From the NCBI GenBank assembly GCA_003056245.1, contig MVDH01000002.1, positions 297,786-361,785 on the forward strand: 64,000 bases of DNA. The letters run 5' to 3'. The notes below the pieces were generated by a model. That model did not search any database and was not told where the DNA came from. It saw only the letters and a program-made list of their open reading frames with translations. A program made the translations under genes and the position numbers. The stretch comes from Cellvibrio sp. 79 (GTDB taxonomy: Bacteria > Pseudomonadota > Gammaproteobacteria > Pseudomonadales > Cellvibrionaceae). Positions 27,962 through 37,728 of this stretch are shown one piece after another (position 1 is the first letter of the stretch; each line of letters starts with the position of its first letter).

Positions 27962-30907
27962 ATGACCACAAAAAACAAACAATTTTTAAAAAAGAAATTG
28001 CCCACATACATAAAATTTGCATCACGTTTATCGTTAGTGGTTGGCGCTATTGGTATTGCAGCACCTGGTTTCGCGCAAAACACCAGCGCTGAAAAAGTAG
28101 AAGAAATTGTTGTTAGCGGCCAACGCGCCAGTATTCAATCCGCTCAGGATGTTAAAAAGAATTCAACTGTCGTTGTGGATTCAATCGTTGCGGAAGATAT
28201 TGGTAAATTACCGGATCGCAGCGTTACTGAAGCATTGCAACGTGTTCCCGGTGTCACTGTGGGGCGCTATACCAATAACGATGCCGAACACCCTGCTGCG
28301 GAAGGTAGTGGTGTTGCGGTGCGTGGTTTGTCACAAGTTCGTGCAGAATTAAACGGGCGCGATGTGTTCTCGGCCGCAAGCGGGCGCGGATTAAGTTTTG
28401 AAGATGTTCCTGCAGAATTAATGTACGCAGTAGATACATATAAAAGTCCATCTGCAGAGATGATTGAAGGTGGTTTGGGTGGTACGGTGAATCTTCGCAC
28501 TCGTATGCCATTTGATGCAGAAGGCCAGGTGGCAAGTTTGTCAATCAAAGGCAACTACGGCGATCAAATGAAAGAAACCAATGGCGAATATTCCGGTTTG
28601 TATAGCAACCGTTGGCAAACCGGTGTTGGTGATTTTGGTATTCTTGTTAACGCATCTACCTCGGAGCTGGCAAGCCGTTCAGATCAGGTATATACCCGTC
28701 CTTATTTACCGAGAACTATTGCGGGTGAAAATGTTTGGGTATCTAAAGGGGTAGATTGGCGTCGTAACGATCACCAAAGCAAGCGTGAAGGTGGATACCT
28801 TGCGTTGCAATGGGCACCTAACGATACCACCGAGGTTTATTTCACCGCTTTCCAAAGTGAACGCGAATCTGTTTATGATGAGAACGCGTTCTTTCTGGAG
28901 GGCGCAAATGGTGATCAGGCATTGCTGCCCACGGTTGATAATGACTGGCAGTACAGTGCAGATGGTGCATTGGAGTCGGGAACAGTTACTGTAGGTAATC
29001 CTGCGGACTGGGGATTGGATTTCGGTACCAGTACGCGTTGGGCGCAAAATATTTCCAAAACAACTGATTATTCCACCGGTGTTAAATGGTCCCCGGATGA
29101 TCATTGGAAATTCTCGGCCGACTTCCAATTCGTTGATGCAGAAGCCACTGTTGATGATTACACCCTCGGTTTAAAAGTTATTCCTACCGAAGCTTATATG
29201 GCGGGTATGGGAACCGAAACTCCAACTATTGTGCTTGATCCGGACTATATGGCTGACTTTTCCAATTACAGCCTCGGTCAGGAAATGACTCACTTTGAAC
29301 GCAACAATGCCGAAGCTAAAACCGCGCGCTTCGATGCAGAATACAGTTTCGATGATTCCATCATTAAATCGGTTAAAGCGGGTTTCAGATACTCTGAAAA
29401 AACTGCCGATAACATTAATACCGATTACGATTGGAATACTCGTTACGCAACCTGGTTTGGCTTTAATAAAAATTCATTGCCAAAAGTTACTGCCAGCCAG
29501 GCAGAACAATTTTTAACACCCTATTCATTTGATGATTTCCAGCGTGGTGATATTACCGTTCCAGGTATCGGTTATTTATATTCTTCCGAAGCCACCAGAA
29601 ACTTCAGGGCAACAACCGATGCGGTAAACGCAAATTGCCCAAGTGAACCTACGTCGTGGGCTTGCGCGGGCTCCGTATATCCGGATTGGACGCGCTTGGA
29701 AAATCCGGAATATCGCAACACTCAAGATGAAAAAACGGTAGCTGCTTATATGCAGTTTAATTACGCATTTGAAGATCTTGCCACACCTATTGACGGTAAC
29801 GTTGGTGTACGTGTTGTACAAACGGATATGGTTGCTGATGGATTCCTCATTGTGGAGCGATGGGAAAATCAGGGCGTTGAAATTGCACCGCGATCATCCG
29901 AAGCATTTGTAGCAAAAAATAATCAGGATTTTGTACTGCCCAGCTTTAACTTGAGATTACAGGCGACTGAGGATTTATTTATTCGCTTCGCTGCATCAAA
30001 AGCGATATGGGCTCCAAGCTTCTCCGAAACCCAGGGCAAGATAACAATTTCCCATGCGGTAAGACCAGGCGTTACCGGAACCCCGACGCTTAATGATTTC
30101 AACCACAATGTGAATGTTGATTCGAACCCTTACCTCAATGTCATGAAAGCAAACCAGTTTGATCTGTCTGCCGAATGGTATTTTGATGATAACGGCGGTA
30201 TGGCTCACTTTGCGTTATTCCGCAAAGAAGTCGATGACTTTTTTAGAAAAAATTCTCTGCCTTACACCATTGATTCGATTACCAATGGTGCTTACACCGG
30301 TTCATTAAATTACTCGGGCACTGCTTCTTATCTGGAAAATATTGGTTCCGGTACTATCAATGGCGCGGAGATCGGAGTAAATAAATTCTTCGATAACCTG
30401 CCGGCTCCATTTGACGGTTTAGGCCTGCAAGCTAACTACACCTACATCGATAGTAGTGCGGATATTCCGTTGCCAACGACTGCCGGTGTGGCGGGTGCCG
30501 CGCCTATTGATACGGATAAAACACGTTATGGCCAATTGCCAATTGACCAACTTTCCGAAAATGCATTCAACATCGTTGGTATGTATGAGAAAGGCGGCGT
30601 GTCGGCTCGTTTGGCATATTCATGGCGTAGTAAATATTTGATTGCCTGGGGACGCAATGGATTTGATCCGGACTTCACCGATTGGTCAGGTAAAGCATCT
30701 ATTCCTGTCTATAACGACGATTACGGTCAGTTGGATGCGTCAATCAGCTATACCTTCCTGGAAAATTACACCATCACGGCAGAAGCATCTAATCTGTTGA
30801 AGGAAAAAACCATCGGCATCATCGATCAAAATGGTGCGGGCGATCATGTCGCTTATTCCTATGCACAGGATGCTCGTTTTGCGGTAGGCCTGCGCGCGAA
30901 ATTTTAA
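27962..30907 (+). CDS. TonB-dependent receptor (probable xyloglucan oligosaccharide importer)
   Basis: 981 residues. Signal peptide up to about residue 38 (AAPGFAQNTSA), then a TonB-box-like VEEIVVSGQR, a plug domain (DIGKLPDRSVTEALQRVPGV, VRGLSQVRAELNGRD), a large 22-strand barrel and a C-terminal Phe (GLRAKF). It would take up oligosaccharides across the outer membrane using the proton motive force through TonB. Substrate is inferred from its position between GH95 and GH35. The start follows GGAGA by 6 nt; a strong terminator follows. Confidence 0.92.
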   Translation: MTTKNKQFLKKKLPTYIKFASRLSLVVGAIGIAAPGFAQNTSAEKVEEIVVSGQRASIQSAQDVKKNSTVVVDSIVAEDIGKLPDRSVTEALQRVPGVTVGRYTNNDAEHPAAEGSGVAVRGLSQVRAELNGRDVFSAASGRGLSFEDVPAELMYAVDTYKSPSAEMIEGGLGGTVNLRTRMPFDAEGQVASLSIKGNYGDQMKETNGEYSGLYSNRWQTGVGDFGILVNASTSELASRSDQVYTRPYLPRTIAGENVWVSKGVDWRRNDHQSKREGGYLALQWAPNDTTEVYFTAFQSERESVYDENAFFLEGANGDQALLPTVDNDWQYSADGALESGTVTVGNPADWGLDFGTSTRWAQNISKTTDYSTGVKWSPDDHWKFSADFQFVDAEATVDDYTLGLKVIPTEAYMAGMGTETPTIVLDPDYMADFSNYSLGQEMTHFERNNAEAKTARFDAEYSFDDSIIKSVKAGFRYSEKTADNINTDYDWNTRYATWFGFNKNSLPKVTASQAEQFLTPYSFDDFQRGDITVPGIGYLYSSEATRNFRATTDAVNANCPSEPTSWACAGSVYPDWTRLENPEYRNTQDEKTVAAYMQFNYAFEDLATPIDGNVGVRVVQTDMVADGFLIVERWENQGVEIAPRSSEAFVAKNNQDFVLPSFNLRLQATEDLFIRFAASKAIWAPSFSETQGKITISHAVRPGVTGTPTLNDFNHNVNVDSNPYLNVMKANQFDLSAEWYFDDNGGMAHFALFRKEVDDFFRKNSLPYTIDSITNGAYTGSLNYSGTASYLENIGSGTINGAEIGVNKFFDNLPAPFDGLGLQANYTYIDSSADIPLPTTAGVAGAAPIDTDKTRYGQLPIDQLSENAFNIVGMYEKGGVSARLAYSWRSKYLIAWGRNGFDPDFTDWSGKASIPVYNDDYGQLDASISYTFLENYTITAEASNLLKEKTIGIIDQNGAGDHVAYSYAQDARFAVGLRAKF

Positions 30908-30918
30908 TTAATGCGCTT

Positions 30919-30950
30919 AAAACCTTGCCCTTTGCGGGGCAAGGTTTTTT
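30919..30950 (+). terminator. Rho-independent terminator after TonB receptor
   Basis: AAAACCTTGCCC / GGGCAAGGTTTT 12-bp stem with a 6-nt loop and T run. It splits the cluster into GH95-receptor and GH35-GH31 units; a promoter for the latter should lie in 30951-31140. Confidence 0.92.
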
Positions 30951-31144
30951 CATTTTTTTAAATGTAAAAATTGATAGCAATGATATTTTGTAAACAAGGG
31001 TAAAACTAAAATTAATTACGAACTGTGCAAAGTAATTTCTTATGGTTTATATGATAATAAGCATTCTTAACATTGTCCGGTCTGCGTGACACGGGCCGAC
31101 ATTCATCTATAAAAATATAAGAAACACCAACACAGGTTTTATGT

Positions 31145-32851
31145 ATGGCAAACACCTCTTTTTTTAAAACATGGCTCTGCTGTCTGGGCCTGTTATCGGG
31201 CTTAACGTTGTTATCTGTTTCGTTGCAAGCAGCAGAACTTCCTCAGCTCGTTACAAAAAACGGCAAACATGCACTGATGGTTGATGGGGAACCGTTTGTA
31301 ATGTTGGGTTCGCAAACCAACAATTCGTCCAATTATCCTGAAGCATTACAATACGTTTGGCCCTCCGTAAAAAAAATGGGCGCCAATACGCTGAGTATTC
31401 CGGTTGCCTGGGAACAAATTGAACCGGAAGAGGGAAAGTTTGATTTCTCCTATCTGGACGTACTGCTAAAAGAAGCGCGCGATCACAAGGTAAAAATCGT
31501 ACTGCTCTGGTTTGCCACCTGGAAAAATAATGCACCGCATTATGCGCCGGCCTGGGTGAAGCTGGATAACAAACGTTTTCCGCGCGTAGTAAAACAGGAT
31601 GGCGATACGCTGAATTCATTAACACCACTGGGAGAGCAAACACTCGCCGCTGATACCAAAGCGTTTGTGGAATTAATGAAATATCTGGCAAAGCGCGATA
31701 AGGAAAATACAGTAATCATGGTGCAGGTGCAAAATGAAGTTGGTACCTACGGTAGCGTGCGCGATTTTTCCGCTAAAGCCCAAAGCGTTTTCAATTCACC
31801 AGTGCCTGACGATTTAATTAAAAAACTACAACTTAAGCCCGGCACTTGGCCGCAAGTTTTCGGTAAAGATGCCGATGAATTTTTCCATGCATATTACATC
31901 GCACGTTTTTGCGATCAGGTAACCGTTGCGGGTAAAGCGATTAAGAATTTGCCGATGTATGTGAACGTTGCATTGCGCAATCCATTTAATCCCGGGTTGC
32001 CTGGACAATATTCCAGTGGTGGCGGCACCGATAATGTGTTGCATATCTGGAAGGCAGCAGCACCTAATATCGATTTGATTGCACCGGATATTTATTTCCG
32101 CGATTACAAAACGGCAACAAAAGTATTAGAACTTTATGCGCGCCCCGATAATGCGCTATTTGTTGCAGAAATCGGTAGCGCACAACCTTTCGCGCGCTAT
32201 TTTTTCCCGACCCTTGGCCATGGTGGAATCGGCTTTTCGCCCTTTGGTATGGACGATACGCCTTACACTAATTATCCGCTCGGCGCGCAAGATTATAACG
32301 ATGAAACCATCGAAAATTTTGCGCAAGTGTATGGCCTTGTATCGCCCATGATGCGCGAATGGGCCAAGCTTAGTTTCGAAAGTAATGTATGGGGCGTTGC
32401 TGAACCATTGGACACCACCGCTGAACCACAAAAAATCTGGAATGCGGAAACGACACCGGAAGAAAAAGAAAAACATATTAAAGACCGCGCCGCCGCACTC
32501 ACCCAACACCTGGATTTGGGCCGGTGGGATGCAGAAGTTACTTATGGTCGCCCCATGTTCTGGATCGAGCCGCCTAAAGGTAATACGCCATCATCAGGTG
32601 GTGCATTGATTGCACAATTGAGCGAAGACGAATATTTGGTTACTGCTTACAAAGCGCGCGTGGAATTAAAACCATCGAAAGAAATTGCAAATAAAAAATA
32701 CATGATTGTGCGGGTGGAAGAGGGCCACTACGAACAAGGTAAATGGATAGTGCATCGTATTTGGAATGGTGACCAAACCGATTGGGGGCTTAACTTCCCG
32801 AATCGCCCGATTTTATTGCGTATAAAAATGGCGACTTACGAAACAAATTAA
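31145..32851 (+). CDS. bgl35A: GH35 beta-galactosidase (xyloglucan side chain)
   Basis: 568 residues with a signal peptide ([18 protein letters not shown]). A TIM-barrel hydrolase with the acid/base Glu198 in [12 protein letters not shown] and nucleophile Glu342 in [10 protein letters not shown], both in the positions expected for clan GH-A. The C-terminal part is a small beta domain. The C. japonicus homologue takes galactose off the L side chain of xyloglucan after or without fucose removal. The next gene is GH31 after about 70 nt, so the two are probably one transcript. Confidence 0.92.
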   Translation: MANTSFFKTWLCCLGLLSGLTLLSVSLQAAELPQLVTKNGKHALMVDGEPFVMLGSQTNNSSNYPEALQYVWPSVKKMGANTLSIPVAWEQIEPEEGKFDFSYLDVLLKEARDHKVKIVLLWFATWKNNAPHYAPAWVKLDNKRFPRVVKQDGDTLNSLTPLGEQTLAADTKAFVELMKYLAKRDKENTVIMVQVQNEVGTYGSVRDFSAKAQSVFNSPVPDDLIKKLQLKPGTWPQVFGKDADEFFHAYYIARFCDQVTVAGKAIKNLPMYVNVALRNPFNPGLPGQYSSGGGTDNVLHIWKAAAPNIDLIAPDIYFRDYKTATKVLELYARPDNALFVAEIGSAQPFARYFFPTLGHGGIGFSPFGMDDTPYTNYPLGAQDYNDETIENFAQVYGLVSPMMREWAKLSFESNVWGVAEPLDTTAEPQKIWNAETTPEEKEKHIKDRAAALTQHLDLGRWDAEVTYGRPMFWIEPPKGNTPSSGGALIAQLSEDEYLVTAYKARVELKPSKEIANKKYMIVRVEEGHYEQGKWIVHRIWNGDQTDWGLNFPNRPILLRIKMATYETN

Positions 32852-32888
32852 TCCCCAATCCTCTCTTTGAAAAAGAAGGCTAGGGGAA
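32852..32888. repeat. Imperfect C/G-rich hairpin in the GH35-GH31 gap
   Basis: TCCCC at the left and GGGGA at the right enclose CCTCTC...AAGAAGG, giving a broken stem. The order of blocks resembles the larger hairpins at 49307-49420, so it may be a degenerate copy. It ends about 35 nt before the GH31 start. Confidence 0.5.
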
Positions 32889-32923
32889 TTCAAAATTTAA
32901 AAACGCAGAACGAGGACCCAAAC

Positions 32924-35890
32924 ATGTTATCTGCAAAAAAAATGGTCGCGCATTGTGTCATCGGGATGGCTTCAGTCGCCCTGTTGCAAGCGTGCTCAAA
33001 ACAGTCGGGCAATGAAAATGCGGCTAGCTCTACTGCAACGGCTGAACAAACCAAAGCCCTGGCGCAGGTTGAGAAAACGGCCGATGGTGTAGTTTTGACG
33101 TTGGCTGAAGGCGCAGTTAAAAAAGTGCGCTTGCAAGTTATCAGTGAAAAAATCATTCGTGTGACGGCATTACCCGGAACTGATTTTGGTGTGATTCCCG
33201 AATCAATTCAAGTCGTCGCCAAGCCTGCCACCAATGTGCAATTTACATCAGAGCAAGCGGGCAATAAATTGGTGCTGAAGACGGCGCAAGTGACTGCTGA
33301 AGTGTCGCTGGTTGATGGCACTGTGAGTTTCCGTGATGCAAAAGGCAATGTGTTATTGCAAGAAGAAAATCGTGGGACTTTTAGCGCAGTGACGGCAGAC
33401 CCAATCAAACCTGACGCGGATTCTTTCGCGATTCGCCAGGAATTTAATCGCAACAGCGATGAAGGTTTCTTCGGTTTGGGCCAGCATCAAAATGGCCAGG
33501 TTAACTATGCCGGCGAAAATGTTGAGCTCACTACGTATAACCTCGTTATTTCAATTCCCTACGTTGTATCCAGCCGCAATTACGGCGTGCTATGGGATAA
33601 CAATTCAGTCACGCGCTTTGGTGATCCACGGGAAACCCAGCCATTAAACGCATCATTGAAATTATTCGATGTCGATGGCAAAGAAGGTGGTTTGACTGCG
33701 CGTTATTACGACGGCGACAAATTATTATTAACTCGCGTTGAAGCGGATTTGAATTATCAATTCTTCAGCAACAATAGTGTACGTGAAGTGCCATTTCCTG
33801 ATGAAGTCAAAGATGCAAAAAACCTGCGCATTGAATGGGAAGGTTCAATCCTGAGTGATGAAAGCGGTACACACCATTTCAAAATGTACAACTCCGGTTA
33901 TGCAAAATTATATGTGGATAACCAGCTTGCACTTGATCGCTGGCGCTTGAACTGGAACCCCTGGTATCACACGTATAAAACCGATATGAAAGCTGGCGAG
34001 AAAAAATCCATAAAACTGGATTGGACTGTTAGCGGTGGTTTCTTTCGTTTGACGCATCTCGATCCACTACCGGTAGAAGAACAAAAGCAATTATCGTTGG
34101 CGTCTGATACAGGCAAGGCAATTGATTATTACTTTGTTGCCGGTAACAACAAAGATGAAGTGGTCGCCGGTTATCGCGAACTGACGGGTAAAGCGGTGAT
34201 GTTACCAAAATGGGTGTATGGTTTCTGGCAAAGTCGCGAGCGTTACAAATCACAAGACGAAATCGTAAATACCTTTAAATATTATCGCGATAAAAAAATT
34301 CCAATCGACAACATCGTTCTGGATTGGTCTTACTGGCCTGAAAATGCCTGGGGTAGCCATGATTTCGATAAGAAATTCTTCCCTGACCCCAAAGCCATGA
34401 ACGATAAAATTCATGCGATGAACGGAAATATTATGATTTCTGTTTGGCCAAAATTTTATCCAATGACAGATAACTACAAAGAGTTGAACGCAAAAGGTTA
34501 TATGTTCAATAAAAACCTGGAAGAGAATAATCTCGACTGGATTGGCAAAGGTTATTTGAACGCGTTTTATGATCCGTATCCGAAAGAATCCCAGGAAATT
34601 TTCTGGAAACAAATTAATGAAAAACTCAACAGCAAAGGTTTTGATGCCTGGTGGCTGGATGCTGCCGAGCCGGATATTCATTCCAACTTGACGTTCACCA
34701 AGCGTAAAGAATTAATGAGTCGCGAGGGTGGCGTTGGTTCCGGTGCAGAATACTTCAACTCCTATGCAATCCCGAATGCAACTGCGGTGTACGAAGGTGA
34801 GCGCAAAACCGATCCGGAAAAACGTTCATTTATTTTGACGCGTTCCGGTTTCGGCGGTATCCAACGCACTGGTGCAGCGATTTGGAGTGGTGACACTTCA
34901 TCCGATTGGGACAACCTGCGCGAACAAGTTGCCGCTGGTGTTAGCACGGGTATTGCCGGTATGCCGAACTGGAGTTTTGATATCGGTGGTTTTACGCCGG
35001 AAGATAAATATCGTTGGGGCAGCAAAAATGGTGGTCCGGCATTAAACATTCACGATTTAAAACCGGAACTCGTTGCTGATTGGCAAGAATTGAATGTGCG
35101 TTGGTTCCAATTCGGTGCTTTCGTTCCATTGTTCCGTTCGCACGGCCAATTTCCGTATCGCGAAATTTTCAGTCTGGCGGATGAAGGCACCGAGGTGTAC
35201 AACACGCTCGAAAGCTACATCAAATTGCGTTATCGCTTGATGCCTTACATCTACACATTGGCAGGTGATACCTTCCACAAAGACGGCACGATTATGCGTC
35301 CACTGGTAATGGATTTCCCGAACGATAAAGCGGGTTGGAATATCAATACGCAATACATGTTTGGCCCGGCATTTTTGGTAAACCCTGTGTATGAAAACAA
35401 AGCGCGTTCGCGCGATGTATATTTGCCAGCTGGTGCAGATTGGTACAACTTCTACACCGGTGAAAAATTAACTGGCGGGCAAACTATCAAAGCAGATGCA
35501 CCTTTCTCGCAAATGCCATTGTTTGTAAAAGCGGGCTCTATCGTTCCAACCGGTCCGTTGATTCAACACACGGATGAAGGTTTGAATGCACCCATCACGC
35601 TAAATATTTACGCGGGCGCTAACGGTACTTTCGATATTTACGAAGACGATGGCCGCTCGGTGAAATATGAGCAAGGTGAATGGTCGCGCATCCCTGTTGC
35701 GTACGATGATGCAACTGGCTCTGTGACTATCGGTGATCGCATCGGCAAATTTACTGGTATGGCTGAAAAACGCAAAATAAGTGTTCGCGTAATTTCCGGT
35801 CCATCGAAAGACGCTGCAAACTTCGATACAAAACCTGCGCAAACAATTGACTATGAAGGCAAAGCGGTTGAAGTGAAATTGGTTAAATAA
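32924..35890 (+). CDS. xyl31A: GH31 alpha-xylosidase with inserted PA14 domain, lipoprotein
   Basis: 988 residues from ATG 32924, chosen for GAGGA 7 nt upstream and because it begins a lipoprotein signal (lipobox LLQAC, Cys24). After an N-terminal beta domain a PA14-type insert spans roughly residues 245-370 (LRIEWEGSILSDESGTHHFK, GYAKLYVDNQLALDRW). The GH31 barrel then carries nucleophile Asp579 in WWLDAAEP and acid/base Asp657 in WSGDTSSDW. This layout matches Xyl31A of C. japonicus, which frees xylose from the non-reducing end of xyloglucan oligosaccharides; PA14 is thought to favour longer substrates. A lipid anchor would place it on a membrane facing the periplasm. A terminator follows. 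Confidence 0.93.
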   Translation: MLSAKKMVAHCVIGMASVALLQACSKQSGNENAASSTATAEQTKALAQVEKTADGVVLTLAEGAVKKVRLQVISEKIIRVTALPGTDFGVIPESIQVVAKPATNVQFTSEQAGNKLVLKTAQVTAEVSLVDGTVSFRDAKGNVLLQEENRGTFSAVTADPIKPDADSFAIRQEFNRNSDEGFFGLGQHQNGQVNYAGENVELTTYNLVISIPYVVSSRNYGVLWDNNSVTRFGDPRETQPLNASLKLFDVDGKEGGLTARYYDGDKLLLTRVEADLNYQFFSNNSVREVPFPDEVKDAKNLRIEWEGSILSDESGTHHFKMYNSGYAKLYVDNQLALDRWRLNWNPWYHTYKTDMKAGEKKSIKLDWTVSGGFFRLTHLDPLPVEEQKQLSLASDTGKAIDYYFVAGNNKDEVVAGYRELTGKAVMLPKWVYGFWQSRERYKSQDEIVNTFKYYRDKKIPIDNIVLDWSYWPENAWGSHDFDKKFFPDPKAMNDKIHAMNGNIMISVWPKFYPMTDNYKELNAKGYMFNKNLEENNLDWIGKGYLNAFYDPYPKESQEIFWKQINEKLNSKGFDAWWLDAAEPDIHSNLTFTKRKELMSREGGVGSGAEYFNSYAIPNATAVYEGERKTDPEKRSFILTRSGFGGIQRTGAAIWSGDTSSDWDNLREQVAAGVSTGIAGMPNWSFDIGGFTPEDKYRWGSKNGGPALNIHDLKPELVADWQELNVRWFQFGAFVPLFRSHGQFPYREIFSLADEGTEVYNTLESYIKLRYRLMPYIYTLAGDTFHKDGTIMRPLVMDFPNDKAGWNINTQYMFGPAFLVNPVYENKARSRDVYLPAGADWYNFYTGEKLTGGQTIKADAPFSQMPLFVKAGSIVPTGPLIQHTDEGLNAPITLNIYAGANGTFDIYEDDGRSVKYEQGEWSRIPVAYDDATGSVTIGDRIGKFTGMAEKRKISVRVISGPSKDAANFDTKPAQTIDYEGKAVEVKLVK

Positions 35891-35910
35891 TTTCTTAGCA
35901 ATTGTTAAAT

Positions 35911-35946
35911 AAAAGCCCACTCGTTGTTAAACGGGTGGGCTTTTTT
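35911..35946 (+). terminator. Rho-independent terminator after GH31
   Basis: AAGCCCACTCGTT / AACGGGTGGGCTT stem (one T-G pair), GTTA loop, T run. Confidence 0.92.
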
Positions 35947-35993
35947 ATGCAATTAAATAAAAGTTTATATTTTCGGATTTGTCGTAATGTTAG

Positions 35994-36030
35994 AGGGCTC
36001 AGCCTGCTTGGCCCATTGCAACCTATAAGG
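35994..36030. repeat. Partial copy of the 109-bp inverted-repeat element (one arm)
   Basis: GGGCTCAGCCTGC, TTGGCCC and CAACCTA occur in the same order as in the right arm at 13644-13674, with changes between. The facing arm is not recognisable, so this is a solo or decayed copy. It lies in the gap between GH31 and the NHL gene. Confidence 0.6.
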
Positions 36031-36242
36031 TGCCTCGCAGGTTGAGGGATTAACCGTAAATCCGTGTACAGCAAAATCAGTTTTCGTTGGTTGTGTATAT
36101 CTCCTGACCCAAAACCGTCATATTTGCGAATATTGTTGATATTGGCGCCACAAAAACTGTATTTATCCATTAGAATCCGCAGGCTTTATCCTGCTATCAA
36201 TACATGTTCTTTCCTCACCACATAAAAGGAGTCGTTGTTGTC

Positions 36243-37361
36243 ATGACGATAAATACCATTTCACAGTTCCTATTCAACGTTTTTGTTGCCGCTGGCCTTG
36301 TGGCCACGCTAACTGCTTGCGGAGGTGGTGGCGGCAACGGAAAAGATCAAAATGCAGCTAGCAGTTCACGCGCATCCTTTTTGATGGGTGGCGCTATCCA
36401 GCAGTTTCCGCTGAATATCGCCACCGTCGTAAGCACTTTCGCCGGTGCGCCGGGAGTCAGTTCTTCTGGCAGTGCGGATGGCATAGGCGCTGCAGCGAGT
36501 TTTAACCGTCCTGATGGCATCACCACAGATGGCACTAACCTTTATGTGGCAGACACTTGGAACAACACCATCCGTAAAATTGTTATTTCGACGGGTGCGG
36601 TCACCACACTTGCTGGTTCAGCAGAAGGCAGTTCCTGGGGGAGTTCTGATGGCATAGGCGCGGCAGCAAAATTTAACGATCCCACGGCCATTACTACAGA
36701 CGGCACTAATCTTTATATTGCGGATAGTAGAAGCTACACCATCCGTAAAATTGTTATAGCGACGGGAGCTGTCACCACACTTGCTGGAGCGGCAGGAGTT
36801 TCGGGCACTGCGGATGGTACAGGCGCGGAAGCCAGATTTAGCCGCTTCTATGGCATCACCACAGACGGTACCAACCTCTATGTGGCCGATAGCAATAACT
36901 ACACTATCCGCAAAATTGTTATAGCAACTGGTGCAGTCACAACACTCGCCGGTATGACAGAAGTTAGAGGCAGTGCTGATGGCATAGGTACGGCAGCAAT
37001 TTTTTACTTCCCTCAAGGCATCACCACAGACGGCACCAATCTCTTTGTGGCGGATGCGGGCGGAATTCGAAAAGTTGTTATAGCTACAGGTGCCGTCACC
37101 ACGCTGGCCAATACGGAAGGATTTTATAATGGCATCACTACAGACGGTACCAATCTCTATGCAACGTATGACAATACTATCCGTAAGATTGTGATAGCAA
37201 CGGGTATCGTCACTACACTGGCGGGTACCGCAGGATTTTCTGGTAGTGCGGATGGTGTAGGCGCAGCAGCGAGTTTTGCCAGCCCTTATAGCATCACGAC
37301 AGATGGGTTTGAGCTTTTCGTAACGGATAGCTTTAACAACACCATTCGCAAAATTCATTAA
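36243..37361 (+). CDS. NHL-repeat lipoprotein, beta-propeller
   Basis: 372 residues from ATG 36243. Lipoprotein signal with lipobox LTAC (Cys26) followed by a Gly/Asn-rich spacer. The rest is six near-identical units of about 55-60 residues, each containing ITTDGTNLYVAD, TIRKIVIATGAVTTLAG and a linker SADGIGAAASF, so a six-bladed NHL propeller anchored to a membrane is likely. Units 4 and 5 are shortened. Such propellers usually bind partners rather than catalyse. The ATG at 36204 is the alternative start, but AAAGGAG lies between the two and the signal peptide begins at 36243. Confidence 0.82.
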   Translation: MTINTISQFLFNVFVAAGLVATLTACGGGGGNGKDQNAASSSRASFLMGGAIQQFPLNIATVVSTFAGAPGVSSSGSADGIGAAASFNRPDGITTDGTNLYVADTWNNTIRKIVISTGAVTTLAGSAEGSSWGSSDGIGAAAKFNDPTAITTDGTNLYIADSRSYTIRKIVIATGAVTTLAGAAGVSGTADGTGAEARFSRFYGITTDGTNLYVADSNNYTIRKIVIATGAVTTLAGMTEVRGSADGIGTAAIFYFPQGITTDGTNLFVADAGGIRKVVIATGAVTTLANTEGFYNGITTDGTNLYATYDNTIRKIVIATGIVTTLAGTAGFSGSADGVGAAASFASPYSITTDGFELFVTDSFNNTIRKIH

Positions 37362-37387
37362 GCCAGTTAGTGATTTAACATTTTTGC

Positions 37388-37413
37388 CGCCCGCCTTGCG
37401 CGGGCGTTTTTTT
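37388..37413 (+). terminator. Rho-independent terminator after NHL gene
   Basis: CGCCCGC / GCGGGCG 7-bp stem with a 5-nt loop, followed by seven Ts. Confidence 0.9.
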
Positions 37414-37464
37414 AAACTTTTTTTACAACCCCTCATCAAGACTGCACGCGATAAAAGTTGGTTT

Positions 37465-37710
37465 TTATTTAAATACAACTATTTTCACATGTGGATTTTC
37501 ATCCAGAGCTTCAAGTTGTTTAATGTCATCAAGAACAATCAATTGTTCAACGCCATTATTTTCAATCTTTATGCATTCATCTTTATGTTGATTGCGTTGC
37601 GTATCCAGGGCAGTGCCCTGGATAACTGCGCCGGATTTCAGCGTGAGTTTGATGCGATAACGATAGGTGCACACAATTTCGATATAGTCGTGTTGGTCGC
37701 AGCTCATCAT
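37465..37710 (-). CDS. rof: Rho-binding antiterminator (Rof/YaeO family)
   Basis: 81 residues from ATG 37710 (AAGGTG about 7 nt upstream; GTG 37719 would add three). The N-terminal MSCDQHDYIEIVCTYRY and KLTLKSGAVIQGTALDT match the Sm-like fold of Rof, which binds Rho and blocks RNA loading, reducing termination. The stop of the neighbouring transglycosylase gene lies 18 nt upstream of this start, so the two are probably cotranscribed. Confidence 0.85.
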   Translation of the reverse strand: MMSCDQHDYIEIVCTYRYRIKLTLKSGAVIQGTALDTQRNQHKDECIKIENNGVEQLIVLDDIKQLEALDENPHVKIVVFK

Positions 37711-37728
37711 GTTGATCACCTTGAAGCG

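Noticed and set aside
36618..37478. 286-codon antisense frame across the NHL gene
   Set aside because: Produced by the repeated codon pattern of the propeller blades; crosses the terminator.
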